From Aquila chrysaetos chrysaetos (Eukaryota; Chordata; Aves; Accipitriformes; Accipitridae): a stretch of 64,000 nt of DNA. The notes below the pieces were generated by a model. That model made no database searches, was not told the origin of the DNA, and saw only the letters and a program-made list of their open reading frames with translations. The position numbers were made by a program, and so were the translations under genes. Of the stretch, positions 1 to 12,240 are shown in pieces. Position 1 is the first letter of the stretch, and the number at the start of each line of letters is the position of its first letter. The stretch is from NCBI RefSeq assembly GCF_900496995.4, contig NC_044027.1, positions 7,960,743 to 8,024,742 of the forward strand, written 5' to 3'.

Positions 1-475
1 CCGGGGACAGAGGATGTGCCCAGGGAGGAGGAGGGACAGGGTGGGGCTGAGCCCCGAGGTAACGGTGGTGCCCGAGGTGGCGCAGGGGTTGGGCAGTACA
101 AGGCTGATGCCGGGGCAGGGGTGATGCCCCGGGGGGGCGGGATGGGGCTGACTCCGGGGTCAAGGACCATGCTGGGCAGGGGGGCGGGGGGGGCGGGTAG
201 ATGGGGCTGATCCCGGGGCAGGGGCGATGCCCGGGGCGGGGGCGGGCAGGATGGAGCCGAGCCCGGGGCAGGGCCAGCCGTGGGCCCCGCAGCCCGGGGC
301 CGGCCCCCCGCAGCCCGGCGGAGCCCCGTGTCCCGCCCGGGTGGGCCGGGGCGGCGGTGACTCAGCCGGGAGAGGCGGGCGAGGAGGAGGAGGAGGCGGC
401 GGGGGAGGAGGAGCAGCAGCAGGAGCCGCAGCAGCCGCCGCGGAGCCACTCACCTGCCCCCGCTCCGGCCCCGCC
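1..475 (+). promoter_or_regulatory. CpG-rich 5' flank of ENTPD2
   Basis: This stretch is extremely GC-rich, with many CpG dinucleotides and G-runs, and leads directly to the ENTPD2 start codon at 476. It has no recognisable upstream exon and no TATA box near the start. It ends in a GAG/GCA-rich purine stretch (about 370-440) that is probably 5' UTR. The open frames that cross it on both strands are low-complexity products of the GC content. Taken together it looks like a CpG-island promoter plus 5' UTR. The exact transcription start cannot be read from the sequence. Confidence 0.6.
358..366 (+). promoter_or_regulatory. AP-1 / NF-E2-type site (TGACTCAGC)
   Basis: A perfect AP-1 core, TGACTCA, is extended by GC into the half-MARE/NF-E2 form. 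It lies 110-118 bp upstream of the ENTPD2 start codon, inside the CpG-rich leader. A match of this length could be chance, and occupancy is inferred, not shown. Confidence 0.35.
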
Positions 476-3400
476 ATGGCCCGCCGGGTCGCCGCCATCC
501 TCCTGCTCCTCGCCCTCGGCTGCCTCCTGGGCATCCTCCTGCTCTGCCTCGGCTCCGGGGACACGCGGGGCCCGCCGGGCTTCAAGGTGAGCGGGGCCGG
601 CGCGGGGGGCACCGGGCACGGAGGGGACGGGGACGGCGGGCACCGGGGGGGGGGACCCGGGCTACCGGGTACCGGGGGAGCCGCAGCGGGCACCCCGATC
701 TGCGGGATGCGCGGTGCGGGAGGGGCTCCGGCATCCAGGGGATCCCCAGCATCAGGGGAGGCCGCCGGAGCTGCGGGGGGCCCGAGCTGCGGGCTGGGGG
801 TCGCAGGGAGCAGCCCCCCCCGCCGGGCCGTGCAGGGACGGGGCGGCCGCTGCCGCCGGGCCAGCAGGGAGAGCCCCGCCGGCGGAGACCCCCAGCCGCC
901 CATCCCCGGCACCTCAGACCCGCGCTTCGGGAGAGGAGGCTTTTGGCCACACTAAAAACTAGCGGGGACGTGTCTGGATGAGGCCCCCCCAGGCTAGAGC
1001 TGCCGCATCAGCATCTGCTCCCGCGGCCCGGTCGGGGTCGGGGAACCCCTGCGCACCGCAGCATCGCCCGGCACGCTGGGACTCCAGCGGCATCGCCTAA
1101 GCCATCGCTGCCGGCCAAGAAATGCGCTTCCCTGTGGAAACGAGCTGCTTTTTTTTTTTTCTTTTTCATTGTAAATTCAGATGCTGAAAGAAGTTCCCCA
1201 AAAAATTCTGGTTGGCCAAGTCCCCCAGTTGACTCTTTTGTTTTAAAAAAGTCATCTTTTTGTTGGTGACAGACGGAGCTATTCCGTGGAGACCAGGCTC
1301 TCGTCCTGGAAAATGGTTCATCCAATACCCACTTTTTCTCATCCCAAGCAATTTGCTTGGAAACTTTCTGAGCCAGCCTGAATGCCAGATGTGTTGCCTT
1401 CTCTCCGGGTTTGTCAGGTGTAATGAAGATGAGGCTGAGAAAAGGAGCTGGCTTAGCCAAGATGATACTCGCTGCTGTTAGTATACCTAGCAATGATGAA
1501 CTCCTTCCCTGTGGCACCTTTCTTTGCTACCCATCACCACGTGCTGAGGCATCTTGGGCAGTACCCTTAGCTGGTTTCAGAATGGATTTTTTCTCTTCGG
1601 ACATGGGGGAATTAGACAGATTGGTACCAAGAGCCCCATGCGCAGCACTTAGGTCACCCTGGAAAGCCTTTTCTCCTCCTGGTTCCAAGCTGGAGCTTTG
1701 GTTTTAAGCCAGATGCATTCCCAGAAATTTAAATTTTGTGCTTTGTTGTGCTTTTTCTCTCTCTGGGTGGTAGCACCTTCCAGTCTGCAGGTAGTGCTGT
1801 GGTTTGGGGCTGAGCATCCCTGAACATTCATGTGGGTCCTGGCTCTGCTCTGCCCGAGGCCATGCCGCCTGGCCCGGGGACTTGGGCTCTTGCACCATTC
1901 CTGGATGTGCCAAGCACACACGAGGTCCAGCACAGTGTGCGCAGTGAGGCACTGCCCACCAGAGCTGAGCACCGGTGTCCCGGCGGTACCTGTTCCCATG
2001 GGGCTGGTGTCATGCAGGCACCAAGGGGTTTGCTTTTGCACAAAGCTCAGGGCTGTTTTGGGGATGCAAAGCTTTGTCTTAGTCTAACTCAGCCCAAGAT
2101 ATGCCAACACGATTTAGAGGAGGTTGGTCCTGCTGTGGGGGATCCCAGGCATGTCCTCCCCACCTACGTGGGCAAGACATGGTCCTTGCTGGCTCAGTCC
2201 ACATTAGCAGCAGCTGCTGGGTGCTAGTGCAGTTCACTGCTGAGCTACAGCTCATCTTCCCTTTCTAGCTACTTTGCTTGGAATATAGCCCTAAAAAGAC
2301 CCTGGATTAGCTATCCCGCTGCTGGAGGGACTGACCCCAGGAGCGCGGTGTTGCCCTTCCCTCGTTGATCTGCAGCGGGGCTTATGGCATCACCGCCTGA
2401 CACCTCGGAGCTGTTGCCTTCTCTTGACAACCCTTTTTTTCCTTCTTTTGGCAAATCTCTTCACTGGCTGTTACAAAGCCCGCTGGGTTCTTCCCCTGCC
2501 AGCCGTCCCGGGGAAGCTGCGGCTCCCGTGGCAGGAAGGAAACCCATCGTAACCCACTGCAGACCTGGGGGCCCATGGGTCTCGACACCCTTGAGGGAGG
2601 TGGGATGTTGTGGGGCAGGCCTGAGCCCCTGCTGCACTGTGGGGCAGCCCAGAGAGCCTGTAGAGTGGGGGCTGGAGGCCTGAGCACGGCCATGAGGCAT
2701 GGTGCTGGGCTGCAGCGAGTAGGGCAGTTCTCAGCATCCCCCTCCACCTCCTCCCCTGGCGTGTGGGATGTTTCTGGGCAGAGCCATGCACTCACCAGGA
2801 CCCCTAAGCTCTACCTGTGACCTCGCTGCCCTGAGGCCTTTGGGGACATCACTGCCCTCTGCGTCCCCTCTGCAGGGTCTTTGTGACTGAGCAGCCCTGG
2901 CTCAGGCTGGGTTGAGCGATGCTGCAGTGGGACAGAGCCCGCAGGGCCATGGATGACCCAGGAGGCAGCGGGGCCAGGGGTGGCATGAGGACACTGTCCC
3001 AGTGTGAGGCCAAGCTGGGGACCTCCATGTCCCCCTGCCCTGCGGCATCACCAGGGTCTGGTCAGAGGGTCCTGTTGTTAGAAAAATCCATCATCCCTGT
3101 GCCACCAGGAGATGCTGGGGTTGGGGGCTGTCCCACGGGCTGGAGCCAGGGCCACGAACACGTGTGCGAGGCCCCGCCAAGCCCCGGGGTGCTGACAGCC
3201 GGGCATGCTAGGGCAGATGAGAGGGATGATGGGAGACATGCACCAGCACAGGAGCGTGCCAGGGCATCCCTGTGTCCCTCCAGCCTGCATGTTGGCAGGC
3301 ACAGGACACCTCGACTGGAAGAGCTGAGAGCAGTGCTTATGCTGCAAATCTAGCGTAAGCCCAACGAGATGGTCTTTCAGCTGGGTTTCTCCCTCCTGGG

Positions 3401-6400
3401 GCTTTCCATCTGCAGGGCCCCTGCAGGTGACCTGCCTGTGCCCCCCACGTGGCTGTGAGCCCACAGCTCAGCCATGGCTGGTGCCTGCACAGTGGCTCGC
3501 TCTGCACTGGGTGATGGCTCCGATGCCCAGGTACAGGGGCTGGGACAGGGACAGGGTCTGGGGCAGGGACAGGGACAGTGGCTGGTGCCATCACAGCCCT
3601 GCTGTGTGTGACCCCATCCCCAATTCCCATGCAGGTGTGTACCCTCAGGTCTGGAGGAGGGGACGGGACCTCTCTTTCATCCCTGGGGACCCTCTTGGCC
3701 ATCCAGGTCTGCCTTGGCCCCTCTGTGTGCACATGCCTGTGCATGTGGCTTCCGCCCCTGCTCACCACCACCAGCGCTGCCGGGGAGGATGCCTCCTCTG
3801 CAGGGATAGGCTGGGGTGCAAAACCCTGTGCCCCCCAGGAGCGGGTCAGAGGGGGCTGGCGTGAGGCTGCAGTGGCTCCTCTCATGCCGGGGAGGCCACG
3901 GAGCGAGCCATGGTGTCAGCGGCTGGCTGGGCGCCGGGCACTCCCTGTGGCTGGCAGCGCCCACCATGCTGCAGTGGTTCGTGTTGCCGCATGTCGTTAC
4001 CTCGGCTGAGCCTGAGCGCTGCTGCCTTTGCTGCTAGGGCTGGGTCACCGTCGATCGGGGGGGTCCCACAGACCATCCCTCACCCACGAGTCCTGGGGCT
4101 GCTGCTCATCTTTGCCTCCCTGCACCTGGGAGCGATGGGCTCTGCCCGTGTGGACAACGGGATCTGAGAGGAGAGCTCCCCACCCTGACCCACAGGTGCT
4201 GGCAGCAAAGGACACCAGGATGCACCTGCGTGGGGCAGCTGGTTCTGCAACCTACCCCAGTGGTGTCACTGTTATGCCCAACAAGACACCTCCCCACGGG
4301 GCTTGCCCTGGGTGTGGGATCAGTGCTGCCTCTCACTGTTGGCCTCCCTGTGCGGGCAGCAGAGCTGCAGTTGCAGCCACGTGTGCTCCGCTTCCCTGGG
4401 CCTGCACAGGCAGCATGGCTGTCCCAGGCACACACACGTGCCCGCATGGGCACACACTCACATGCAAGCCCATGCACACCCACACATGCACACCCACCTA
4501 AATGCATGTAACGCACACACATGCACACAAACATGTGCATGTACACCTTACCCGTGCACACCCATGTGCATGCACCCCCACACCTAAATTTGCACACACC
4601 TGCATATGTCCATGCAACCCCTGCCACGTGCACAGCTGCAGGCATGCACACATAGATGCATGCACATCCATGTACATGTGCACCTACATGTGTGCATCTC
4701 CACACACGTGCAACCCCCCTGCCACATGTGCAACCCCACGTGTACCATGTGTGCCAGCTCTCTGTGGGGCTGGAAGCAGGGCACAGCCGAGACAGCCCTG
4801 GTGAAGGCAGGACACAATCCCCTGAGCCAGGTTTCCCCCCACCACAGGCACATGGGCCTTTCCCTGCCCATCCCGGATCCAGCTGTGCGTCCAAGCTCGT
4901 GTGGCCATGTCTGTTCCTGCCACGGGGTAGATCTAGCATCCCCAGCGCTGCTCCTTCTGGGCTGTCCCCATTCCTGGTGTGTGGCACCAGGTGTTGCCAC
5001 CACTGCAGGTCATCCTTGCTGCCTCCTGCTCCGGTATTTCTTAGCCCCTGCCACCCCATAGATATCTCCGTCTCCAGCCTCATCCCCCTCGGCAGGCTGC
5101 AGCCCACCCTGTGTCATCCTGGGGCTGGAAACTGCTCCCGGGGTCCCAGCCATGCTCAGCCTCAGGTTTGGGGGTAATCTGTTGATGCTTTCCCTTTGAG
5201 GACAGCGTTGTCACCTTGTCACCATGCTAATGTCACTCCAGGTGATATCTGGGGTGGCGTGGTGCCCTGTGAGGTCACCGGGGACATCTGCATGGTAGCC
5301 ACAAGGCGTGTGGGCACACATGTGGGCAGAGGGATCCGCTGGGGTTGGACCCTCCTTGGGGACCCCTCATGGGGATGCCAGCACCCGCTCGCGAGGGCTG
5401 GGACAGTGAAGGGGATGTGCCGAGGGGACTGTGGGGCTGGGAGCCAGTGGTGACATGCCAGCAGGCGTCCCCTGGGACAGGCAGCTTTGCTGGGGCAGAC
5501 TCAGCATCATTTATTGCTTGTGCCTGGCAGGTGATTGCCTGTCTGGAGGTGCAGGGGGTGCCCATGGAGCCCCAGGGCGGGCAGGCAAGGCAGTGGGTGC
5601 TATGGTGAGGAGCGACTGGGGGGGATGCTTAGTGCCAGGGGGTGCATGGCCCATGGCACGCTGGGCAGAGGAGGGGCCTGAGACCTGCCCCAAGGCTGCC
5701 CGGGGCGCTGACCCCAGCACCCAGCCCAGAAATGGCCCAAACTGGGGGTCTTGCTCCCCAGCTTTGTGCTTTGGAGCAGCAGCTGGGTGGGGGTCGCTGT
5801 CAGAGCCCCGCTCCTCCTCAGCACTGCCAGGAGCTGCTCCCCCACACCAGTGCCGTGGCACACCAGCCCCAGTCTGGCCGCAGAAGGGTGTTCTCCGCTG
5901 GCTCGTAGCTTTTGGCCCAGGCCATGTGGCAAGCCACTGGCAGTTAATGGGAGCCAGGGGAGGCTGGCAGGGGGTCACCCATTGGAAATGGTTCCCTGAG
6001 GGAGCAGGGGGTGCCACTGGTGTGGGGCCATGAGTTCACGTGGGAATGGGGGTTGCCTATAAGCAGGAACCCCAGGCATCCCTGTCTGCGCCCTGACACT
6101 TTATTTCTTCTGCCTGAGCTGGCCAAAACCCAACTGTGCAGCCACTCAGGCTGGAGCCCACTCTGGCTGGCAGGGACAGGGATGGGACCAGGGGCACCCA
6201 CCAGGCAGGGCTGGGATGGCTGCCGGGTGCTGGGCAGGGAGAGAAGCTGCCTGCCCCAGCCTGGGGGCTGCACCTGGGCCCGGGCAGGGCAGGCAGCAGA
6301 CAGAGCCTTTGTACAAGCCAGGTTTAAGCCTGAAGTGGTTTCACCCCAGAGATGCTCAGCTGGGCCAGCACTGGATCCTGCCTTGCTTCCCCCCCCGCCA

Positions 6401-9400
6401 AGACTCACAGCCTCCTCTCCATCAGCAAAGCAGCTCTGGCAGGGGCACAGAGGGGGCCAGCTCAGGCTGCCCCAAGCCTGCAGGCAGTGCGGAGGGTAAA
6501 GCAGAGGGGGGTCTGCCTGGGGAGGCTGAAGGCAGCATGGGGCGGCCCCTCTGTGGGAGCTGGGTAACCTTGTTTGGCAGGAGGGAACGGGGTTATTTAT
6601 AGCCAGAGAATGGCCAAGCCATACAAGGGCAGGAGGGATGAGGTGCCTGGCAGCCCTTCTTTGGTGAGCTGCATCCCAGAGGGGCTTCTCCCAGGTGTCC
6701 CCCCTACCACTGGCCCCAGGGACCTGCTGGCACAGCTCACCATGGATGCCCACTGGCGAGGAGCAATGCTGTGGGGAGATGGGAGCAAGCAGTGGGGGAA
6801 GAGCCTCTCAGTCTGTGCTCAAGGGGGGTCCCAATGCCCAAAAGACCAGAGTCCCTGTGCTGTGCCAACCGGCATCCTGGGGCGGCCAGTATCCCTGGCT
6901 GGGGAGAGCACCCGCTCCCAGTCCCATGCAGGCAGGTGTGGGCAAGGCCATGCCCATGCTGGGCTAAGCAGCGCTCACCTCTGCCAGACAATGCTCCTCC
7001 GGGCGCTGCCAGGGCAGGACCGGCCAGCCACCATGGGTTGTTGAGCCCCAGTGCCTTCCTTCAGGATGGCCTGGGGCAGCTGGGAGTCTCCTGCCTCCGG
7101 GTCTGACCCACTGCCTCCCCCCTGCAGTATGGCATCGTGCTGGACGCCGGGTCCTCCCACACAGCCATGTTCATCTACAAGTGGCCTGCAGACAAGGAGA
7201 ATGACACTGGGGTGGTCAGCGAGCACAGCATGTGCGATGTGGAGGGTAAGGACTGTCCCAGTCCCCAGGGGCCAGTGCCTGGTGGAAGGGTCTCTCGTGT
7301 CCCCTGTGGGCAGGGCACCGCGATGGTGCGAATGCCCCTGCCATGCCCAGCTGCCTCCCTGTGTGTTCACCAGTGCAGTGAGGTGTTATGAGGAGTCCAG
7401 CTCTGTTCCCAAAACCTCCCCATCTCCCTCCCCAGGTTTGCATGCCTGTGGTTTATCTTTTCCTGGCATGCATTGAACCACCAGGAAACAATTCAGCTCC
7501 CTGCCTAGCCCATTGAGGAGTGAGGGATGGTTTTCCACTCTCCATTTAAGCAACCTTTCCCAGGCTGTCAGCCAGCGGGGGATGCAGCATGGGCAGGGAG
7601 ATGTGGCTGGACTCTGAAGGACTCCATGCCCACAGAAACCTGCAGCACCTGCCTCTTGAACAGCCTGGGAAGGGCAAAGCTGCCCACCAAGCATCTTCCC
7701 ACCGAGCATCTTCCCACCACCTGCAGGGAGCAATGCTCTTTCCTCTTCACAGGTCCTGGCATCTCCAGCTACAGCTCCAACCCTCCAGCTGCCGGGACAA
7801 GCTTGGTGCCCTGCCTGAACCAGGCTCTGAGAGATGTGCCTACGGAGAAACATGCAGGCACCCCACTCTACCTGGGTGCCACAGCTGGCATGCGCCTGCT
7901 CAAGTGAGTGCTTATTCTGGCCATGCCAGCTGCCTGGCCTCAAATGCTGCCTGGGGGGGCCCTGCCATGCCACCCTGCTGTCTCGCCACCCATGGCAGGG
8001 GTGGAGATGGCGAAGGACAGCTGTGATCTTGCCCCCTTGCCAGGTGAATCTCCTAAATCTCCCAGCTGCCTGGCTTCGTGTCCCTTGCAGAGGTGTTCCT
8101 GCCTTTCAGAGCAGATGCTCTGCAGGGCACAGCCAGCACATCCCTGGCTGAAAAGCGGCTGGTGTGGAGCCAGCACCGGGATAACCCAACCAGTCTTTTT
8201 GGCTAGCCAGGAGGAAAGGCCCCCTGCACCCATTGCCAGCCTGATGGGATGCAGTGAAAGTAATTACACCCTGAAAACAACACAGAGGAGTGAGTCGTGC
8301 CCCCCTCGCCCAGCCACAGGGTATGGCTCAGAAGGAGGGAGCACACCTCCATCCCTGCCACCTGCCTCCTTCTCTGGCAGAGACAAGAGGAATTAGCTGG
8401 GCTTTTTTGGGGACATCCCTACAGGTACCCGGGTGAGGACCCACCTGCCGCCTGCCCCATGTGCCGTGGCGGGGCTGGGCCCTGAGGGCTGTGCAGGCAG
8501 CAGGGTTCCGCTTGTGGCACCCAAGTGCAGCCCTGCCACTCTGCCCTCTTGCCTGGCCCGCAGCATCACGAATGTGCAGGCTTCAGACGCCGTCCTCAGC
8601 ACCGTGGCAGCCATGCTGAAGTCGTACCCCTTCGATTTCCGGGGGGCAAAGATCCTGTCGGGGGAAGAGGAAGGGGTCTTTGGCTGGGTCACTGCAAACT
8701 ACCTCCTGGAGAACTTCATCAAGGTGGGCAGGGGATCGTGGTGCCCAGCGGGGACAGCCGTGGTGGCCAGGCTGTCCTGCAGCTCATCACATCCCCACTC
8801 TTGTCTTCCTTGCTCAGCGTGGGTGGCTCGGGGAATGGATCCAGCCCCAGAAGAAGACCCTGGGTGCCATGGACTTCGGGGGTGCTTCCACACAGATCAC
8901 CTTTGAAACCAGGGACTCCATTGAAGACCCCAGAAACGAGGTGATGCTGAAGCTGTACGGCCAGGTGTACAAAGTGTACACCCACAGCTTCCTCTGCTAT
9001 GGAAGGGACCAGGTGCTCAAGAGGCTGCTCTCAAAGCTCCTCCAGGTACCAGCGTGTGCTCAACAGGGATGCTGGCTGTCATTACCCTGTAGTTGCCCCC
9101 TCACCCTGGTGTTTATACAGGGGTGTCCCCCAGCCCTGGCTCTAGGGCAGCCCCGCAGGGCCAGCTGCACACCTTTCCCAGCCAACTCTTGGGTTTTGCC
9201 CCAAACCCTCTCCCATGGTCGCAGGGCTTCCTCCCACCTTCTCCATAAGGTGTTGTACCCCTCAGCCAGAGCCAAGACGTCCCAAGTCATCTCAAGATGC
9301 CTGTGGCAACTGCCAGCTCTGCGTACCACTGCCCACGCTCCTCTGCATCTCCCCAGCAGGGAAACAGAGGCAGGCAGGCAGCGGTGCTGGGGCTGCCGCA

Positions 9401-11267
9401 CAGCACCAGGAAGCTGGGGCTACAGCACAGCTCACACATCCCATGTGTCGCTTCTTTGGCAGGCTGCAAGCTACCAAGCAACCATCACCCATCCCTGCTG
9501 GCCCACAGGCTACCACAAGAGCCTGTCACTGAGCAGTGTCTACAACAGCCCCTGCACAGAGAAGGAGAGGCCAAGCCTTGCCCTCAACACCACCGTCACC
9601 GTGGTCGGCACTGGGAATGGGAGCTTCTGCGCTCTGCATGTCAGCAAGCTCTTCGACTTCACCACCTGCTCCTTTTCCCGCTGCTCCTTTGATGGCATTT
9701 TCCAGCCAGAGGTTTCAGGAAACTTCATCGTAAGTCCTGGCATGGAGTGGGCTGGTGGCCCGGTTGCGAGGTGGGCAGGTGTCCCCAGCATCACATGGCA
9801 GCAAAGCCAGCCCCCCCAGCTCTGGAAGGGCAGTCACTTGTGCCCACCACACTGGTCAGAGCAGCTGTTCATGGCGAGAGGGTTTGCTCCCAGCCTGTCC
9901 CACAGCTGCCTCCTTTCCTCCATCAGGCCTTCTCTGCCTTCTTCTACACGGTAGACTTCATCCAGGCAGTGATGGGGACACCCGTGCACTTGCCCAGTGA
10001 CCTGAAGGATGCTGCTGAGACCGTGTGTGCCACCAGCTGGAGTGAGGTGGGCTCCTTGGGCATGGCGGGGAGGAGAGGGCTGCTTCATGTGGGGCATCAT
10101 CTGGGCTCTGAGAGCAGCCCTTGGAGGGGGCTGGGTGTCCTGGCACCCAGGGAGTAGGGGGAGGGTAGGTGATGACTCCCATATGGGACCAGGAGAGGCT
10201 CAGGTGGGTATTGGCAGTGCCTTAGCCAGCCAGATGCAACCACCCAGAGCTTCAGGCAACAGAAAGAAAGCCTGGACCCTGTTGCCTTGACCCCTTTTCT
10301 CTCCCTCCATGCATCCCATCCAGCTGCTCCAGAAAGCCCCCAAGCTGGAGAAGAGGCTGCCGGATTACTGTGCTGTCAGCACGTTCGTTTATTTGCTCAC
10401 CACCAAAGGCTATAACTTCAACAACCGTTCCTTCCCCAACATTGCCTTCCAGAAGAAGGTGGGTAACACCAGAGTACATACCCATCCCGTGGTATCTGTT
10501 TGGAGTTAGGCCAAAAAGCCCTGCAGGAGAGATGATCCCACAACAAGAAAGATCCAAGCAATGTGAGGGAAGATCTCGGGGAACAGGGGCAGGCTGTGAC
10601 TGCCAGGTTTTGGGTGGATCTTCTGGGAGATGGAAAAAAAAATTAGCTGAGCTGACTGTAGGGTGGTCATGGAGTCATGAATTGCAAGGTCCTTCCTTGG
10701 CCCTCAAGACACCATCCATCTCAAAAAACATTTTGATCTAGTTTGTTGGGAAGTTATCTCAGGGCAGGATCCCACCTTTGCCAAGTCCCCTCACCTGCAC
10801 AAGCCATGGGATGGGCAGCAAGATCAGGACTGGCCTGAGCGGATGAGATCCTGCTCCCGTTGGATGAGCCCAGCTCAGCATGGGACAGTCACGGCTTTGT
10901 CCCAGGGCTGGCTGGACCAGCGGGCAAGTGAGGGCTCACGGTGCTGTGGACTGCCCCAAACCCCTCTCCTCCATTGGGCTGACAGTGAGGTAGTCCTTGG
11001 AAGGTCTTTTGAGGGCCATGGTGCTGGGTTGACTAGGGTGGTGACAATGCCATGATGTTTCCACAGGCAGGAGAAACCTCCATTGGCTGGGCCTTGGGCT
11101 ACATGCTGAACCTCACCAACATGATCCCAGCAGAGAAGCCCTCTTCCCATAAAAGCATGCTGTACAACTACTGGGTCATCCTCATCTTGCTCTTTGTGGT
11201 CACCACCCTGACGTCTCTGGTGACTGCCGTCTGCCTGCTCCGGCACAGCAAGTCCCTCACAATCTAA
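476..11267 (+). CDS. ENTPD2: ENTPD2, ectonucleoside triphosphate diphosphohydrolase 2 (9 coding exons)
   Basis: This plasma-membrane ecto-nucleotidase hydrolyses extracellular ATP (family preference ATP over ADP) and so shapes purinergic signalling. Exons: 476-586, 7128-7245, 7753-7903, 8564-8723, 8818-9045, 9463-9729, 9927-10046, 10324-10458, 11067-11267. All introns are GT-AG and the phases join into 496 aa (human is about 495). Visible parts are an N-terminal membrane helix (about residues 6-25), ACR1 DAGSSHT (43-49), ACR2 GATAGMRLL (118-126), ACR3 EEGVFGW (162-168) with the catalytic Glu, ACR4 DFGGAST (199-205), ACR5 GWALG (437-441), and a C-terminal helix (about 466-488) before a short basic tail ending LTI. 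The start has a good context (GCCATGG) and places the helix as in the family. ENTPD8 is the main alternative, but the segment after ACR1 ([14 protein letters not shown]) and the tail fit ENTPD2 better. Intron 1 (6.5 kb) is far larger than the rest. Confidence 0.95.
3534..3578 (+). repeat. GGGACA short tandem repeat
   Basis: This is a short imperfect array of GGGACA/GGGGCA hexamers inside ENTPD2 intron 1. It makes a valine-proline alternating pseudo-ORF on the minus strand, which is not a gene. Confidence 0.6.
4429..4755 (+). repeat. Degenerate CA/ATGCAC repeat, about 330 bp
   Basis: This low-complexity tract is dominated by CACACA, ACATGCAC and CACGTG words, i.e. nearly alternating purine-pyrimidine over about 330 bp. 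It reads open in several frames on both strands as Cys/His/Thr-rich strings, a repeat artefact. It is a decayed microsatellite in ENTPD2 intron 1, and tracts of this composition can adopt Z-DNA. Confidence 0.8.
6593..6602 (+). promoter_or_regulatory. MEF2-like site (TTATTTATAG)
   Basis: This 10-mer fits the MEF2 consensus YTA(A/T)4TAR and sits about 525 bp upstream of ENTPD2 exon 2, within a more GC-rich background. It is a sequence match only. Confidence 0.3.
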
Positions 11268-12240
11268 CAGCAGGGACAGGGTGGGCCTTGTCTGCAGGAA
11301 CCAGCACCATCCTTCCTGCTGGAGTCTCCATGGCCTGAACACGTGGGATGTGGCAAGTGCTCGGAGATGTCCTCCTATGATACCCAACGCTGCCTGTCCC
11401 AGAAGGAAAGCTGTGCCTTTTTGCCCTCCCCTTGCTTTCAAGCTGCAGAAAGGGGGGACAGAAGAGGACCGCTGGCCCTGCAGAAGAATAGCTTAAGGGT
11501 TTCCCAGTGCTACTTGGGGACGGACCCCAGAGCAGGCTCAGGATTTCGATGTCCAGACCTGGGGCATCTTTCTGCCACCAGACCTGTGCTGGACTGGGCC
11601 AGCGAGTCCAGACAACAGCAGGATTTATTCTCATGTGCATAGGGTGGGTGGGAAGTATTACTTATGCTAGTCCTTATAGCTGAGCTTGCTAGCCTGTCCC
11701 TGGAGCATCAGCCCTGCCTCCTGGGGAGCTCTGGGCATCACCCAGAGCCCATGCTGTCTTTCTGGCCAATGCACAAACCCCACTGACCTTCCTGAGGGCC
11801 AGATCTTGGCCTGGACTTCCACCAGCCTCAGCACAGGGGCTTTGGGTAGGGGCTTAGCAACAACCAGAAGTGGGCTGTAGGCAGCATGTCCCCCTTCAGC
11901 AACCAGATGGGGTGCTTTCCCCATTCCTGCAGTTCCTAAGTCAGTCTTGCCTTTGCCACAGCCAGAGCCTCCTCTGTCCCCACAGCAATGGCACAAAAAG
12001 CCCCTGTGGCTCCCTGGTGCATGGCTGTGCCATCACAGAGGTGATGGGCTCACTGCGGGAGTGGGGCTTTGCACTGCCTTAGGATTTGAGCCCTGCATCA
12101 CCCCACACCAGGCAGCTGGGAGGATGTACCTCCATTTCCAAATGAGTAAAAACAGGGACATGCGAACGTGCAGAAGTTTTGATTTTGTTTGTTTTGGGTT
12201 TTTTTTTATAATCAGAAATAAATCTTTGTAACCACTCTTA
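11268..12240 (+). other. ENTPD2 3' UTR
   Basis: This is non-coding sequence from the TAA stop to just past an AATAAA signal at 12217-12222. No further ENTPD2 exon or other gene is seen. The last part before the signal becomes T-rich, as is typical of 3' ends. Confidence 0.75.
12217..12222 (+). terminator. ENTPD2 polyadenylation signal AATAAA
   Basis: A canonical hexamer about 950 bp after the ENTPD2 stop, followed by TCTTTGTAACC and a T/G-rich stretch. It is the first clear plus-strand signal after the gene. Confidence 0.75.

Larger units (their letters stand above)
587..7127 (+). other. ENTPD2 intron 1
   Basis: This 6.5-kb first intron starts GTGAGC and ends CTGCAG before the exon carrying ACR1. 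I see no coding exon of another gene in it. It holds a GGGACA minisatellite (about 3534-3578), a degenerate CA/ATGCAC repeat (about 4429-4755) and a MEF2-like site (6593-6602). The stretch at about 1130-1800 is distinctly less GC-rich than its surroundings and contains T-runs, but I recognise no element there. Confidence 0.85.

Noticed and set aside
4106-5107. 333-codon minus-strand open frame
   Set aside because: It is a translation of the CA/ATGCAC repeat (Cys/His/Val strings) inside ENTPD2 intron 1 with no splice context.
476-11267. ENTPD8 instead of ENTPD2
   Set aside because: The catalytic motifs are shared, but the segment after ACR1, the C-terminal helix and tail, and linkage to CLIC3/ABCA2/PAXX favour ENTPD2. 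A tree would be decisive.
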